From positions 26,019 through 90,018 of the forward strand of contig NZ_JAAAMH010000013.1 in NCBI RefSeq assembly GCF_024105655.1: 64,000 nt of DNA, written 5' to 3'. Both the position numbers and the translations under genes were made by a program. The DNA is from Aliihoeflea sp. 40Bstr573 (GTDB taxonomy: Bacteria > Pseudomonadota > Alphaproteobacteria > Rhizobiales > Rhizobiaceae). The notes beneath the pieces were generated by a model, which saw nothing but the letters and a program-made list of their open reading frames with translations, made no database searches and was not told the DNA's origin. This document shows, in pieces, positions 21,723 through 31,201 of the stretch. Position 1 is the stretch's first letter. Every line of letters begins with the position of its first letter.

Positions 21723-23210
21723 GTGCGCGCGGGGCGAGCCATGCTAGTGCGCGGCCATGCATTCGCATCTGCGATCTTTTTCCGGACACCACTCTTGAAC
21801 CGCGCCATTCCGCTTATCCTCGCGGTCGCCCTGTTCATGGAACAGATGGATTCGACCGTCATCGCCACGTCGCTGCCAGCGATCGCGGCCGATATCGGTA
21901 CCAGCCCGATCACACTGAAGCTGGCGCTGACCTCCTATTTCGTGGCGCTTGCGATCTTCATCCCCGTATCCGGCTGGATGGCGGATCGATTCGGCGCCAA
22001 GCGGGTGTTCCGCATCGCCATTGGCGTCTTCGTCGTCGGTTCGATCTTCTGCGCCTTCGCCAATTCGCTCGAGGCCTTCGTCGGCTCGCGCTTCCTGCAG
22101 GGTATGGGCGGCGCAATGATGACGCCGGTCGGCCGCCTCGTGCTCGTACGGGCCACGCGGCGCGACCAGCTCGTATCCGCCATGGCCTGGCTCACCGTTC
22201 CGGCGCTGATCGGTCCGCTGATCGGGCCGCCGGTCGGCGGCTTCATCACCACCTATTTCACCTGGCACTGGATCTTCCTGATCAACGTACCGATCGGCGT
22301 CATCGGGATCTTCGTTGCGGGGCGCGTCCTGCCGGAAATGCCGGGCGGGATCGCCGCGCCGATCGATTGGCGCGGCTTCGTGCTGGCAGCGATCGCGGCG
22401 GCGGGCATCGTCTTCGGGCTATCCGTCGTCTCGCTGCCGGCCCTGCCCCCGATCGTCGGTGTCGCGACGCTCATCGTCGGCATTTTCGCGTCCGTGCTCT
22501 ATGTCCGCCATTCACGCGCGACGTTGTCGCCAATCCTCGATCTGAGGCTGTTCAACAATCCGGTGCCTCGGATCGCGATCCTTTCGGGCTCGATCTTCCG
22601 GATCGGCGTCGGCGCGACGCCGTTCCTGCTGCCGCTGATGTTCCAGCTCGCCTTCGGGCTCGACGCGTTCCAGTCGGGCCTGCTCACCTTTGCCAGCGCG
22701 ATCGGCGCGATCTCACTGAAGTTCGTGGCGACCACGGCGCTGCGGGCATTCGGCTTTCGCACGGTACTCCTGATTGCCGTCGGCGGCGGGGCGAGCCTGA
22801 TCGCGATCAACGGGTTCTTCACGCCGTCAACGCCCTACGCCGTCATCATCGGTACGCTGATCGTCGCGGGCTTTCTTCGCTCGCTCTTCTTCACCTCGAA
22901 CAATGCGCTGGTTTTTGCCGAGATCGACGACAGCCAGGCAAGCCAGGCGACCGCGATCGCGGCGGTGTCGCAGCAGATCTCAATTGCGCTTGGCGTCGCG
23001 GCGGCGGGCATGCTGCTCGAAGCGCATCACTTGTGGACCGGAGAGCCAATCGGGCTCGAAGCCTTCTCATTCGCCTTCTTTGCGGTCGGAGGACTGGCAG
23101 CGCTCGCCATCCTGCCGATCCTTAGCCTTTCGAGGACCGCGGGGCGGACAGTGTCCGGCCACGGCCTCGCAAAACTCAAGGACGATCAGGCACCGCTGGC
23201 AGGCGACTGA
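21723..23210 (+). CDS. DHA2-family MFS multidrug exporter
   Basis: A major facilitator of 495 residues with about fourteen hydrophobic helices. The [21 protein letters not shown] motif in helix 1 and the [16 protein letters not shown] motif A are typical of the EmrB/QacA branch of drug exporters. The first in-frame ATG is given, but a TTG at 21795 (LNRAIPLIL) may be the true start because the first 24 residues look unlike a transporter N-terminus. It overlaps the convergent rlmE gene by 25 bases. Confidence 0.85.
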   Translation: MRAGRAMLVRGHAFASAIFFRTPLLNRAIPLILAVALFMEQMDSTVIATSLPAIAADIGTSPITLKLALTSYFVALAIFIPVSGWMADRFGAKRVFRIAIGVFVVGSIFCAFANSLEAFVGSRFLQGMGGAMMTPVGRLVLVRATRRDQLVSAMAWLTVPALIGPLIGPPVGGFITTYFTWHWIFLINVPIGVIGIFVAGRVLPEMPGGIAAPIDWRGFVLAAIAAAGIVFGLSVVSLPALPPIVGVATLIVGIFASVLYVRHSRATLSPILDLRLFNNPVPRIAILSGSIFRIGVGATPFLLPLMFQLAFGLDAFQSGLLTFASAIGAISLKFVATTALRAFGFRTVLLIAVGGGASLIAINGFFTPSTPYAVIIGTLIVAGFLRSLFFTSNNALVFAEIDDSQASQATAIAAVSQQISIALGVAAAGMLLEAHHLWTGEPIGLEAFSFAFFAVGGLAALAILPILSLSRTAGRTVSGHGLAKLKDDQAPLAGD

Positions 23211-23932
23211 TACGGGTCGTCTGCCGGCTCCTGCCTGCCCTTGAAGTCCTTCGCCAGGATGAAAAGCTCGACCGAAGCATCTCGCGAGGCCGGCGGCTTG
23301 ACGTGGTGGACGCTGCGGAAATTGCGCTTGAGAAGATCGAGAAGATCGTTCTCCGTGCCGCCCTGGAAGGTCTTCGCGAGGAAATGCCCGCCCGGCTTCA
23401 ACACCGAAATGGCGAAATCGGCTGCGACCTCGCACAGATGCATGGTGCGGATGTGATCCGTTCGGCGGTGGCCGGTCGTCGGGGCGGCCATGTCCGAAAT
23501 GACGAGATCAGGTGCTCCGCCAAGCGTTTCCATCAGGCGCTTGGGTGCATCGTCGTCGAGAAAGTCCATCTCCAGAAGCGCGGCGCCGGGAACCGGGTCA
23601 ACCGGCAGGTAATCGATGCCGACGACCGTCGGGGCGTCGATCGGCGAATTGATCCGTGCGGCCGCGACCTGGCACCAGCCGCCTGGCGCTGCGCCAAGGT
23701 CGAGCACCTTTTGGCCGGGCTTCAGGAGCTTGTACTTGTCATCGATCTCGATGAGTTTGTAGGCCGCGCGCGAGCGGTAGCCATCCGCCTTGGAGCGGTG
23801 GACATAAGGATCGTTCAGATGGCGTTCCAGCCAGCGGCGGGACGAGTTCTTGAGGCCGCGCTTCTTCTTCACGCGGGTCTTGAGCGCGCGCGCGCCTGTC
23901 GGGCCGGAGCCGGGTTTGACGGGTTTGGTCAT
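23186..23932 (-). CDS. rlmE: 23S rRNA 2'-O-methyltransferase RlmE (FtsJ)
   Basis: This enzyme methylates the ribose of U2552 in 23S rRNA. The 248-residue protein has a basic N-terminal tail, the SRAAYKL motif with the first catalytic Lys, the SAM loop [10 protein letters not shown], the [10 protein letters not shown] motif with the catalytic Asp, and [14 protein letters not shown] with the second Lys. The start codon overlaps the Ppx/GppA stop by 4 bases, so the two are coupled. Confidence 0.95.
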   Translation of the reverse strand: MTKPVKPGSGPTGARALKTRVKKKRGLKNSSRRWLERHLNDPYVHRSKADGYRSRAAYKLIEIDDKYKLLKPGQKVLDLGAAPGGWCQVAAARINSPIDAPTVVGIDYLPVDPVPGAALLEMDFLDDDAPKRLMETLGGAPDLVISDMAAPTTGHRRTDHIRTMHLCEVAADFAISVLKPGGHFLAKTFQGGTENDLLDLLKRNFRSVHHVKPPASRDASVELFILAKDFKGRQEPADDPYQSPASGA

Positions 23933-25269
23933 GCGTCGAGCGGTCTCCGCTTGCGGGCCCGGCGCCAGACGCCGTCATCGGCCATGAGTTCGGATAGCAT
24001 GCCTTCGCGCAGGCCCCTGTCCGCGACGCGCAGGCGCTTGGATGGCCACGCGCGGCGAATGGCTTCGAGGATCGCGCAGCCACCAAGGACGAGGTCGGCG
24101 CGGTCGGCGCCGATGCAGGGGTTGGCGACGCGCTTTTCAAACTCCCAGTCAAGCAGGGTCGTGATCATCGCATCGACTTCATCGTTTTGCAGCCAGAGCC
24201 CGTCGACCCGGCGGCGGTCGTAGCGCTCAAGGCCGAGATGGATGCCGGCGAGCGTCGTCACAGTTCCTGACGTGCCGAGGAGATGGAAACCGTCATCGGC
24301 GAGGACGTGGGAAAGCCGGTCGCGGCCCTCGAACCGGTCAAGCATGTCGGCGACGTCGTCGACCATCGCGTCGAAGACATCACGCGTGACGTGCCGTCCG
24401 CCGAAACGCTCGGCAAGCGAGACGACGCCGACGGGCAGCGACGTCCACGAGACGATGTGATTGGCAAGGCGCGGCGTGCGGTGGCGCGACACATCGACAA
24501 GCGCGATTTCCGACGAGCCGCCACCGATGTCGAAGAGGACGACGCCCTTGGTCCCCCGCTCGACCAGCGAGCCGCAGCCGGAGACGGCGAGGCGCGCTTC
24601 AGTCTTGCGGTCGATGATCTCCAGCGAGAGGCCTGTCTCGCGCTTGACCCGGGCTATGAACTCGGCACCGTTCGCGGCCGAGCGGCAGGCTTCCGTCGCG
24701 ATGAGACGGACGCGTTTCAAACGGCGATTCCGCAGCTTGTCGGCGCAGACTTTCAACGCCTCGACAGCGCGGTCCATCGCGGCGTCGGACAGGCGACCGG
24801 AGGCGGTTAGCCCCTCGCCCAGCCGGACGATGCGCGAAAAGGCATCCACGACGCGGAACTGACCGCCTTTCCCCGGGATGGCGACGAGCAAGCGGCAATT
24901 GTTGGTGCCGAGATCGAGCGCGGCATAGACCGGCGCTTCACCGCCGGCCATGTCGCGGCCGTTGAAACGGTTCGGGGCGAGCGCAGGAGCTGCCGGCTTT
25001 GGCTGCGGCTGTTTGAATTCTGGCGCGGTCGGCTTGTTCTGGGGCGCGTCATCGCGCGCATAAACCTTGCGGCCGCGCTTGCGCTTGCGCCTTTTGCGCG
25101 ACTTGCCTGGCTTTTCGCCGGCCTTGTCTTCGGGTCTGCCGTTGGCCGGAGGCTGCGCATGCGCATTGCGACCGCCGGGTGGCGGCCTCGAATGCCTTTT
25201 GCCGGCGTCGCCGCGCGGCGGGCGCGCCCCGTCCGACGGCACGTCATTGCCGTATTCGGGGTCCGTCAC
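23929..25269 (-). CDS. Ppx/GppA-family phosphatase with a basic N-terminal extension
   Basis: An ASKHA-fold phosphatase acting on polyphosphate or pppGpp. The core begins near residue 113 with [16 protein letters not shown] (phosphate 1 loop), then [23 protein letters not shown] (phosphate 2 loop) and the [11 protein letters not shown] motif. The first 110 or so residues are a Pro/Arg/Lys-rich, low-complexity extension with a [10 protein letters not shown] run, likely disordered and nucleic-acid or polyanion binding. The GTG at 25269 was chosen for its AAGGGAATAG site. rlmE follows in the same operon. Confidence 0.88.
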   Translation of the reverse strand: MTDPEYGNDVPSDGARPPRGDAGKRHSRPPPGGRNAHAQPPANGRPEDKAGEKPGKSRKRRKRKRGRKVYARDDAPQNKPTAPEFKQPQPKPAAPALAPNRFNGRDMAGGEAPVYAALDLGTNNCRLLVAIPGKGGQFRVVDAFSRIVRLGEGLTASGRLSDAAMDRAVEALKVCADKLRNRRLKRVRLIATEACRSAANGAEFIARVKRETGLSLEIIDRKTEARLAVSGCGSLVERGTKGVVLFDIGGGSSEIALVDVSRHRTPRLANHIVSWTSLPVGVVSLAERFGGRHVTRDVFDAMVDDVADMLDRFEGRDRLSHVLADDGFHLLGTSGTVTTLAGIHLGLERYDRRRVDGLWLQNDEVDAMITTLLDWEFEKRVANPCIGADRADLVLGGCAILEAIRRAWPSKRLRVADRGLREGMLSELMADDGVWRRARKRRPLDA

Positions 25270-25361
25270 TCTATTCCCTTCGGCGCCGCGCCAGCAAACA
25301 AAGCCGGCAGCAGGCACTCCTGTCTTTCACGTTGGCTAAAGTGTAACAGCCCTTGAGGCGT

Positions 25362-26102
25362 TCACCAAGCCCGCCAGACACCGGATGTCAGAATGAAAAG
25401 GACCGCGAGGAGCGCGAGTGCCACGATGGTGAAGCTCGCATCCGCCGGGCGCAATCGCGGCGCACCGACGATCGTTCGCACGCTTACGGTGCCAAGTCCG
25501 CGCGCTTCCATGGCGATCGCGGCGCGGTTGGCGCGGCGGATGGCAAAGGCGAGAAGCGGCACGACGAGCGACGCGGTCTCCAGCGGGCCAGGTAGGCGAC
25601 GCGGGACGCGGCCCCTCTTCATAGCCCGGGCGAGACGAATCTGCTGCGCTTCGGATGCAAGATCGGGCACGAGATGCAGCGCCGAAAAGAGCGCGTAGCC
25701 GATGCGCGGCGACAAATGCCAGTTCGCCATCAGCGCCTTGATGAAGCGGCCTGGCTCCGTCGTCAGCACGAAGACGGCCGAGACCATGCCGCAGGCGATT
25801 GCGCGAAGGAAAAGAACGATTCCAGCCGAGAAGGCAGGCGAGCCGAACGGCGTTTCGGCGGCCATGCGGGTAGCGAAATCGCTCTCCTCGCGAAAGAGCG
25901 TCGCGGTCGTCAGGAAGCCGAAACCGAACAGCGCGAACGGTATCATGAGCGCGAGAATGAGCAGCGGCGAGCGGCGTTCGATGACGATCATCGCGAGCGC
26001 GGAAAGGACGACGATGCCAGCCTGGAAGCGTGGATCGAAAACGGCGATCGAGGCCGCTAGCCAGACGAGGCAGACGATCAGCTTTGGCAGGGGATGAAGC
26101 AT
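25362..26102 (-). CDS. ykoC: ECF transporter transmembrane protein (YkoC/EcfT)
   Basis: The scaffold membrane subunit of an energy-coupling factor importer that links the ATPase to the substrate-binding S component. The 246 residues contain hydrophobic helices at the N-terminus (HPLPKLIVCLVWL) and the two cytoplasmic coupling helices with the SEAQQIRLARAMKRGR and RRANRAAIAMEARGLG motifs. An alternative GTG start at 26111 would overlap the ATPase gene. It is the last gene of the TPP-riboswitch operon, so thiamine or its HMP moiety is the expected substrate. Confidence 0.88.
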   Translation of the reverse strand: MLHPLPKLIVCLVWLAASIAVFDPRFQAGIVVLSALAMIVIERRSPLLILALMIPFALFGFGFLTTATLFREESDFATRMAAETPFGSPAFSAGIVLFLRAIACGMVSAVFVLTTEPGRFIKALMANWHLSPRIGYALFSALHLVPDLASEAQQIRLARAMKRGRVPRRLPGPLETASLVVPLLAFAIRRANRAAIAMEARGLGTVSVRTIVGAPRLRPADASFTIVALALLAVLFILTSGVWRAW

Positions 26103-26104
26103 GC

Positions 26105-27754
26105 TCAGCACGGAACAGCCTCCATCCAGTCGACCAGCAGGAGGAGTTCCGGAGCGTTCAGGCCGGCGCTCGCAAGAAGCTCGCCGTCGCGAAGGAGGTC
26201 GATGAGTGGCGCGTCAGCGGCGATCGATCCGCCATCGAGGACGATGCCCCGCGAACAGGTCTTCAGCGCGAAATCCATGTCGTGGGTGATGACCATGACC
26301 GCCCTGCCATCCGCCGCGATTTTCGCAATGCGCGATGCGATCTCGTTGCTGGCAGCGGCGTCGAGGCCTGCGGTCGGCTCGTCAAGAACGAGAAAGGGCC
26401 AGCGCGTATCGGCCGTCAAAGTCGCAAGTGCGAGACGGCGCTTCTGCCCCTGTGACAGCTCGAACGGGTGCTGGTCAGCGACGTTCTCGAGGCGCCAGGC
26501 GGAAAGGATTGCATCGATGCTCGCGGCGTCTTTGCCGACGATCGACTCCAGCTCGGCCCGGACGCTTCCTTCGGTGAACTGCGTTTCGGGGCGCTGGAAG
26601 GCGAAGCCGCCGGCAGGGCCGGTTCGGGTTCCTCCCTTGAGACGCAGCAGCCCGGCGAGCGTCGCACCGAGCGTCGATTTGCCTGCACCGTTGCGGCCGA
26701 GAATTGCGACGGTCTCGCCAGGCCCGATTTCCATCGAGATGTCGTGCAGGACGGGCTTGGCAAATAGCGGCGCGCAGGCGGCATGCACGAGCGTGGCGCA
26801 CGACGGGCGGGTCGATGCGGTAGGTCCGGCGATACGGTCCGAAAGGAAATGGCGGATCACCGTGCCGGCGGCGGTTCGGTCAGCCGGCGACAGTCGGTTG
26901 AGGCCATCGATGATTTCGGACAATACCAGCGGCGGTCGCTCGAGCACGATGCCGATCCCGCACAAGAGCCGGTCGAGATCTGCGGCGAGAGGCCGCCAGA
27001 TTCCTTCTGCTGCAAGAACTTCGCCCCGCGCGCGAAAGATGTCGCGCGGTGAGCCCTCGGCAAAGAGCGCTCCGTTGCGGCCGATGACCGCGACGCGGTC
27101 GATCGTGCCGATCAGCCCGTCGAGGCGATGATCCACGACAAGGAACGTCTCGCCCTCGCCGCCGATGACGGCGTGGAGGCGCGCGGCGGCGTCGGGCGAC
27201 AGGTGCGCGGTCGGTTCATCGGCGATGAAGAGTGCGGCTTCCTGTGCCAGCGCGGCGGCGAGCGCGACGAGTTGCCTTTCGCCGCCTGAGAGCGCGGCTG
27301 TGCGCCGCGCGCGCCAGCTTTCTGGCACACCGGCCTTTGCCAGAGCGCGATCCACGCGGGTTGCAATCTCGTCTGCCGGCAGCGCCCGGTTTTCGAGCGC
27401 GAAGGCGACTTCGTCCCCCACCGTCATGCCGCAAAGCGTTTGGTCTGCATCCTGGAAAAGCTGGGCAACGGACGCCGACCACTCAGCGGGCGAGCGGCTT
27501 GCGGCCGGCACGCCGAGCGTTGCGATCTCCCCCGTTATCTCGGCCGGGATCGTCGCGGGCACCAGGCCGGTGATGGTGCCCAACAGCGTGGACTTGCCGC
27601 AACCGGAAGGGCCGAGGAGCAGAAGCCGTTCGCCCTTGCGCAGTTCAAGCGATACCGGACCGACGGCAAGGTTCGCCGCATAGGGATAGCGTACGGCAAC
27701 CTCTCGCCATGCGACGGCGGGCGCGGCTTCAGGCACGCTGAAGGCGGCGCTCAT
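26105..27754 (-). CDS. ykoD: ECF transporter double ATPase (YkoD)
   Basis: Two ABC ATPase domains fused in one chain of 549 residues, equivalent to EcfA and EcfA'. Domain 1 has the Walker A GPSGCGKST, signature LSGGERQ and Walker B LFIADEPT. Domain 2 has GRNGAGKST near residue 320, the signature LSQGQKR and LVLDEPTAGLD. All nucleotide-binding motifs are intact in both halves. The 5' end overlaps ykoE by 26 bases. It energises import through YkoC and YkoE. Confidence 0.9.
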   Translation of the reverse strand: MSAAFSVPEAAPAVAWREVAVRYPYAANLAVGPVSLELRKGERLLLLGPSGCGKSTLLGTITGLVPATIPAEITGEIATLGVPAASRSPAEWSASVAQLFQDADQTLCGMTVGDEVAFALENRALPADEIATRVDRALAKAGVPESWRARRTAALSGGERQLVALAAALAQEAALFIADEPTAHLSPDAAARLHAVIGGEGETFLVVDHRLDGLIGTIDRVAVIGRNGALFAEGSPRDIFRARGEVLAAEGIWRPLAADLDRLLCGIGIVLERPPLVLSEIIDGLNRLSPADRTAAGTVIRHFLSDRIAGPTASTRPSCATLVHAACAPLFAKPVLHDISMEIGPGETVAILGRNGAGKSTLGATLAGLLRLKGGTRTGPAGGFAFQRPETQFTEGSVRAELESIVGKDAASIDAILSAWRLENVADQHPFELSQGQKRRLALATLTADTRWPFLVLDEPTAGLDAAASNEIASRIAKIAADGRAVMVITHDMDFALKTCSRGIVLDGGSIAADAPLIDLLRDGELLASAGLNAPELLLLVDWMEAVPC

Positions 27755-28313
27755 GATCGATCTTGAGGCCGGACAAAACGCCGGTCTTGTAGAGCGCCTC
27801 GACCACGAAATGGCCGGCAAAACCGCCGAGGATCGCGCCGCTCAGGCACCGCAAAACGAACATGGTGACGAGCAGGCCGGGGGCGAGCGCGCCGTAGTCG
27901 AAGCGGATCCAGGTATAGATGAAGGAAGCGATCGCCGCGCCGACACCGGCGAGCATCAGCACCGGCAGGCGGTAGTTCTTCCAGCGCGTCGCGGCGAAGA
28001 CGGCTTCCGCGCCCGCGCCCTGGACGAGGCCGGTGACAAGCAGGAGAAGACCAGCGGGGCTGCCGAGAAGCACCTGCACGAGCGCGGCAAGCACCTCCGA
28101 CAAGAGCGCTGCGCCCGGCTTGCGGATGATCGCGGCGGCGATGATGGAGACGATGAACCAGAAGCCCATCACGACATCCATGGTCACGGCGCCAAAGATC
28201 GCCTGCGCGATCAGCCAGACCTGCACCCAGGCCAGATAGAGAATGCCGAAAACGGCGCCGAGAACGGCGACGATGAGGATTTCGCGCAGAGTCCAGCCGC
28301 GAGTGGTCAGCAT
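27729..28313 (-). CDS. ykoE: ECF transporter substrate-binding membrane component (YkoE)
   Basis: The membrane S component that captures the substrate. From the start at 28313 (MLTTRGWTLRE), which has an AAGGAAAA site, it is 194 residues with about five or six hydrophobic helices. Typical YkoE landmarks are the WTLREILIVAVLGAVFGILY N-terminus and the LVQGAGAEAVFAATRWKNY loop. The gene order F-E-D-C matches Bacillus ykoFEDC. The predicted substrate is hydroxymethylpyrimidine or thiamine. Confidence 0.88.
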   Translation of the reverse strand: MLTTRGWTLREILIVAVLGAVFGILYLAWVQVWLIAQAIFGAVTMDVVMGFWFIVSIIAAAIIRKPGAALLSEVLAALVQVLLGSPAGLLLLVTGLVQGAGAEAVFAATRWKNYRLPVLMLAGVGAAIASFIYTWIRFDYGALAPGLLVTMFVLRCLSGAILGGFAGHFVVEALYKTGVLSGLKIDHERRLQRA

Positions 28314-28370
28314 GACGATTTTTCCTTGAAGCGAGAGGGGCGCGCCTTCCGGCACGCCGGAAAGGCGAAA

Positions 28371-28982
28371 TCAGCCGACCTTGGTCGGGCTGTTGGAAGA
28401 GACGGTCAGGTCGAGCGCGACATGGCCGTTCGGCGCACCGAAGCGCAGAAACGCTTCGCTCAGCGTCGCGAAGACCGGGCCCGCATCGCCGCGCAGCTTG
28501 GTGCAGAAATTCTTCGACTTCTCGAACACGCCCGACGACTTCAGGAAGTCGATGCAGCCGTAGATCTCGTCCATGTGGTGGCTGCCACCGAGCGGATAGA
28601 GCGAGAACTGCGCCGCGACCTGCACGCCCGTAACACTTGCCTTCGAAACCGCTTCGCGCGCGGCTGCGATCCGCTCTTCGAGCGGGGCGGCGATGCCGAA
28701 ATCGGCCGAGGGCGTGCAGATGTCATCGTCCGGCTCGCCAGGGCAACCACGCGAGACGGCAGCGGAGAGGACGCAATGGACGCCGGATTGGGCAGCCGAC
28801 GCGAAGAGATCGCGCATGGCCGGGAAGATTTCTTCCGGCGGGCCGACGATCAGCGTCGAGACGTCGTCGGTCTCGATGCGGAAGCGCGGCCGATAGGGCT
28901 CGAGCGCGTCGACGGCATTGAGGATGACGGCGACGAAATCGTCGCACATCGGATAAAGGGAAAGCTGTGCACCTGAAAACAT
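28371..28982 (-). CDS. ykoF: YkoF-family thiamine/HMP-binding protein
   Basis: A 203-residue soluble protein with two repeats of the YkoF ferredoxin-like domain. Each repeat starts with a similar strand: AQLSLYPMCDDF near the N-terminus and AAQFSLYPLGGSHHMDEIY near residue 125. In Bacillus YkoF binds thiamine and probably its HMP part. No signal peptide is seen from the start at 28982, so it is likely cytoplasmic. That start directly follows the riboswitch, only about five bases after its closing helix. It is the first gene of the operon. Confidence 0.88.
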   Translation of the reverse strand: MFSGAQLSLYPMCDDFVAVILNAVDALEPYRPRFRIETDDVSTLIVGPPEEIFPAMRDLFASAAQSGVHCVLSAAVSRGCPGEPDDDICTPSADFGIAAPLEERIAAAREAVSKASVTGVQVAAQFSLYPLGGSHHMDEIYGCIDFLKSSGVFEKSKNFCTKLRGDAGPVFATLSEAFLRFGAPNGHVALDLTVSSNSPTKVG

Positions 28983-28986
28983 GAAC

Positions 28987-29085
28987 CGCCTCGCTCCGCT
29001 GGTATTACCCAGATCAGCTTGAGGGTCCGGAAGCATGTCGCTTCTCGTCTCAGCCCCGGCATTACGGAGCACCCCTGTGGAAAGG
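28987..29085 (-). promoter_or_regulatory. TPP (thi-box) riboswitch
   Basis: Read on the minus strand, the leader of ykoF contains all conserved thi-box parts in order. These are GGGGTGCTCCG, then ATGCCGGGGCTGAGA, a variable arm, GGACCC, CTGATC, GGGTAATACCAGCG and GGAGCGAGGCGGTTC. The last element both closes the P1 helix and contains the Shine-Dalgarno sequence, 5 bases before the ATG. Thiamine pyrophosphate binding should therefore hide the ribosome site and lower expression of ykoFEDC. Confidence 0.95.
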
Positions 29086-29153
29086 CGGCAGGGGTAACAT
29101 CGCATTTGCCGGCTTGGCAAGGGGATATCGGCCAAGCCAGCGGGCGATGTTCC

Positions 29154-30431
29154 TTAAGCCAGTCGCAGGGCCGCGGCGCGGCGATGTCCCTCCATACCCT
29201 CGGTCGCACTCTGGCGGATGGCGGGCGGCGCGACGGCTGCCACGCCACGCGCGTCGAGCCACTGGTGCGTGCATATCTTGACGTAGGAACCGACCCACAG
29301 CCCGCCCGTATAGCGCGCCGCCGCCATGGTGGGCAGGGTGTGGTTCGTGCCGCAGCACTTGTCCGAATAGACCACGCTCGCCTCGCGCCCGATGAAGAGC
29401 GAGCCGTAGTTGCGCAGCTTCTTCGCCGTCGCCCGCGCATCGGTCGTGTGGACCTGCAGATGCTCGGCGGCGATGAAGTCGGAATAGGCGATCATGGCGG
29501 CCTCGTCGGCGCAGACGACGATCTCGCCATAGTCGTGGAACGCGGGACCTGCGACGTCGGCGGTCGGCAGGTCGCGAAGCTGCCGCTCCACTTCGGCGAG
29601 CGTCGCCTCGGCGAGCTTGCGGTCGGTCGTGATCAGGCCCACGCGGGTGCGCACATCGTGCTCGGCCTGTGCCAGCATGTCGGTCGCGATCATCGCCGGG
29701 TCTGCGCTCGCGTCGGCGACGACGTAGATCTCGCTCGGGCCGGCGAGCTGGTCGATGCCGACCGCGCCGAAGACCTGGCGCTTGGCTTCGTTCACATAGG
29801 CATTGCCCGGCCCGACGATCTTGTCGACGCCGGGCACGCTTTCGGTGCCATAAGCCATCGCCGCGATCGCCTGCGCGCCACCAATGCGGAAGATGCGGTC
29901 GGCGCCGGACAGGTGACAGCCGGCAATCATTGCCGGGTGCGCGCCGGGCGGCAGGCAGGCGACGATTTCCGAACAACCCGCGACCTTTGCAGGAACCAGG
30001 GTCATCACCGGGGCGGACAGGATCGGGTAGCGTCCGCCGGGGACATAGGCGCCCACCTTCTCGATCGGAATGACGCGGTGGCCAAGATGCAGCCCGGGTA
30101 GCGCCTCGTAGTCGAGCGGCTTGATCGTCTGCATCTGCGCATCGGCGAAATCGTGGACGCGCTCGATTGCGAATTCGGTGTCGGCACGGGTCTGGCGGTC
30201 GAGACCGTCCACTGCGGCCCTGCGGTCGGCGGCCGAGACTTCGAGCGCTTCGATGTCGAGCTTGTCGAAGCGGCGTGCATAGTCGCGAACGGCTTCATCG
30301 CCCCTGTCACGCACGGCGGCGAGGACTTCGCGAACCGTCGTTTCGACGTCTCCCGTATCGGCGACGGCATCGCGCGTCGGCGCCTTCACATGGTCGATCT
30401 TGGCCCTGAGGGTATCGGGGAGCTTGCGCAT
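29154..30431 (-). CDS. HisD-family dehydrogenase, probably catabolic (HpsN-like)
   Basis: A 425-residue zinc-dependent alcohol dehydrogenase of the histidinol dehydrogenase family. The start at 30431 gives the usual length. Family residues are kept: the GPGNAYV NAD loop, LAQAEHD with the zinc Gln and His, AEHLQVHT with the catalytic Glu-His, an Asp in the SDKCCGTNHTLPT motif, and His in EGMEGHRRA. The motif ARYTGGLWVGSYVK and the absence of his genes make it more like the catabolic branch that includes sulfopropanediol dehydrogenase than biosynthetic HisD. It faces an XRE-cupin regulator and an ABC importer. The substrate is unknown. Confidence 0.75.
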   Translation of the reverse strand: MRKLPDTLRAKIDHVKAPTRDAVADTGDVETTVREVLAAVRDRGDEAVRDYARRFDKLDIEALEVSAADRRAAVDGLDRQTRADTEFAIERVHDFADAQMQTIKPLDYEALPGLHLGHRVIPIEKVGAYVPGGRYPILSAPVMTLVPAKVAGCSEIVACLPPGAHPAMIAGCHLSGADRIFRIGGAQAIAAMAYGTESVPGVDKIVGPGNAYVNEAKRQVFGAVGIDQLAGPSEIYVVADASADPAMIATDMLAQAEHDVRTRVGLITTDRKLAEATLAEVERQLRDLPTADVAGPAFHDYGEIVVCADEAAMIAYSDFIAAEHLQVHTTDARATAKKLRNYGSLFIGREASVVYSDKCCGTNHTLPTMAAARYTGGLWVGSYVKICTHQWLDARGVAAVAPPAIRQSATEGMEGHRRAAALRLA

Positions 30432-30555
30432 TGGGAGACTTTCGCCTGAGAGGATCGCGAAACATTCTGCGCAAGGCCAGGTGCGCCACAAGCGAGGCGG
30501 CGGCCCTTGTTGATTAAACTGACCACGCCTAGTCTGGCAGCGAGGGGAGAGCGCA

Positions 30556-31104
30556 ATGCCGAGAATAGGGACCAAGCTGCACGAACTGCGCCGCCGGCGA
30601 TCGCTGAGCGTCCGCGAGGTGGCGAAGCGCTCCGGCGTGTCGCATTCGGCGATCTCGCTGATCGAGCGCGATCGGATGAGCCCGTCGGTCGATACGCTGA
30701 CGGCCATTCTCGATGCGCTTGGAACGACACTGACGGGATTCTTCCTCGACCTTCAGTCGAACCTGCCAGCCTCGTCCTTTTACGGCACGGCCGACCTCGT
30801 TGAAATCGGCCGCGCGGATGCGATTTCCTACCGAATGATCGGAGCGAACCATCCCAACCGGCAACTCCTCATGCTGCTCGAATCCTATGCGCCGGGCGGC
30901 GATACCGGCGAGGCATTTTCACACTCGGCGCAGGAGTCGGGCATGGTCCTGACCGGAGCCATCGAAGTGACTGTGGGACAGGAGCAAAGGGTGCTCGCGC
31001 CCGGTGAGGGATACTATTTCGACAGCCGCCTCCCCCACCGCTTTCGCAATGTCGCGGAGGGCGAAAGCACGATCCTGTCGGCGATCACGCCACCGACCTA
31101 TTAG
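30556..31104 (+). CDS. XRE-family regulator with cupin sensor domain
   Basis: A 182-residue regulator with an N-terminal helix-turn-helix (about residues 5-60, KLHELRRRRSLSVREVAKRSG) and a C-terminal cupin domain (about 110-178, ending RLPHRFRNV). This architecture is used by PuuR-like repressors of amine and polyamine catabolism, with the cupin sensing a small ligand. It has a GAGGGGAG site. It lies between the HisD-like gene (divergent) and the ABC importer (same strand) and probably controls both. Confidence 0.87.
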   Translation: MPRIGTKLHELRRRRSLSVREVAKRSGVSHSAISLIERDRMSPSVDTLTAILDALGTTLTGFFLDLQSNLPASSFYGTADLVEIGRADAISYRMIGANHPNRQLLMLLESYAPGGDTGEAFSHSAQESGMVLTGAIEVTVGQEQRVLAPGEGYYFDSRLPHRFRNVAEGESTILSAITPPTY

Positions 31105-31201
31105 GCCGTAGCGGTAATAATTCTTTCCATGGGAGGATTGGCGGTTTCAACGCACCGATTCTATGGTTGGATAGCCAAAATCAATAACGCAGGGGAAGAA
31201 A

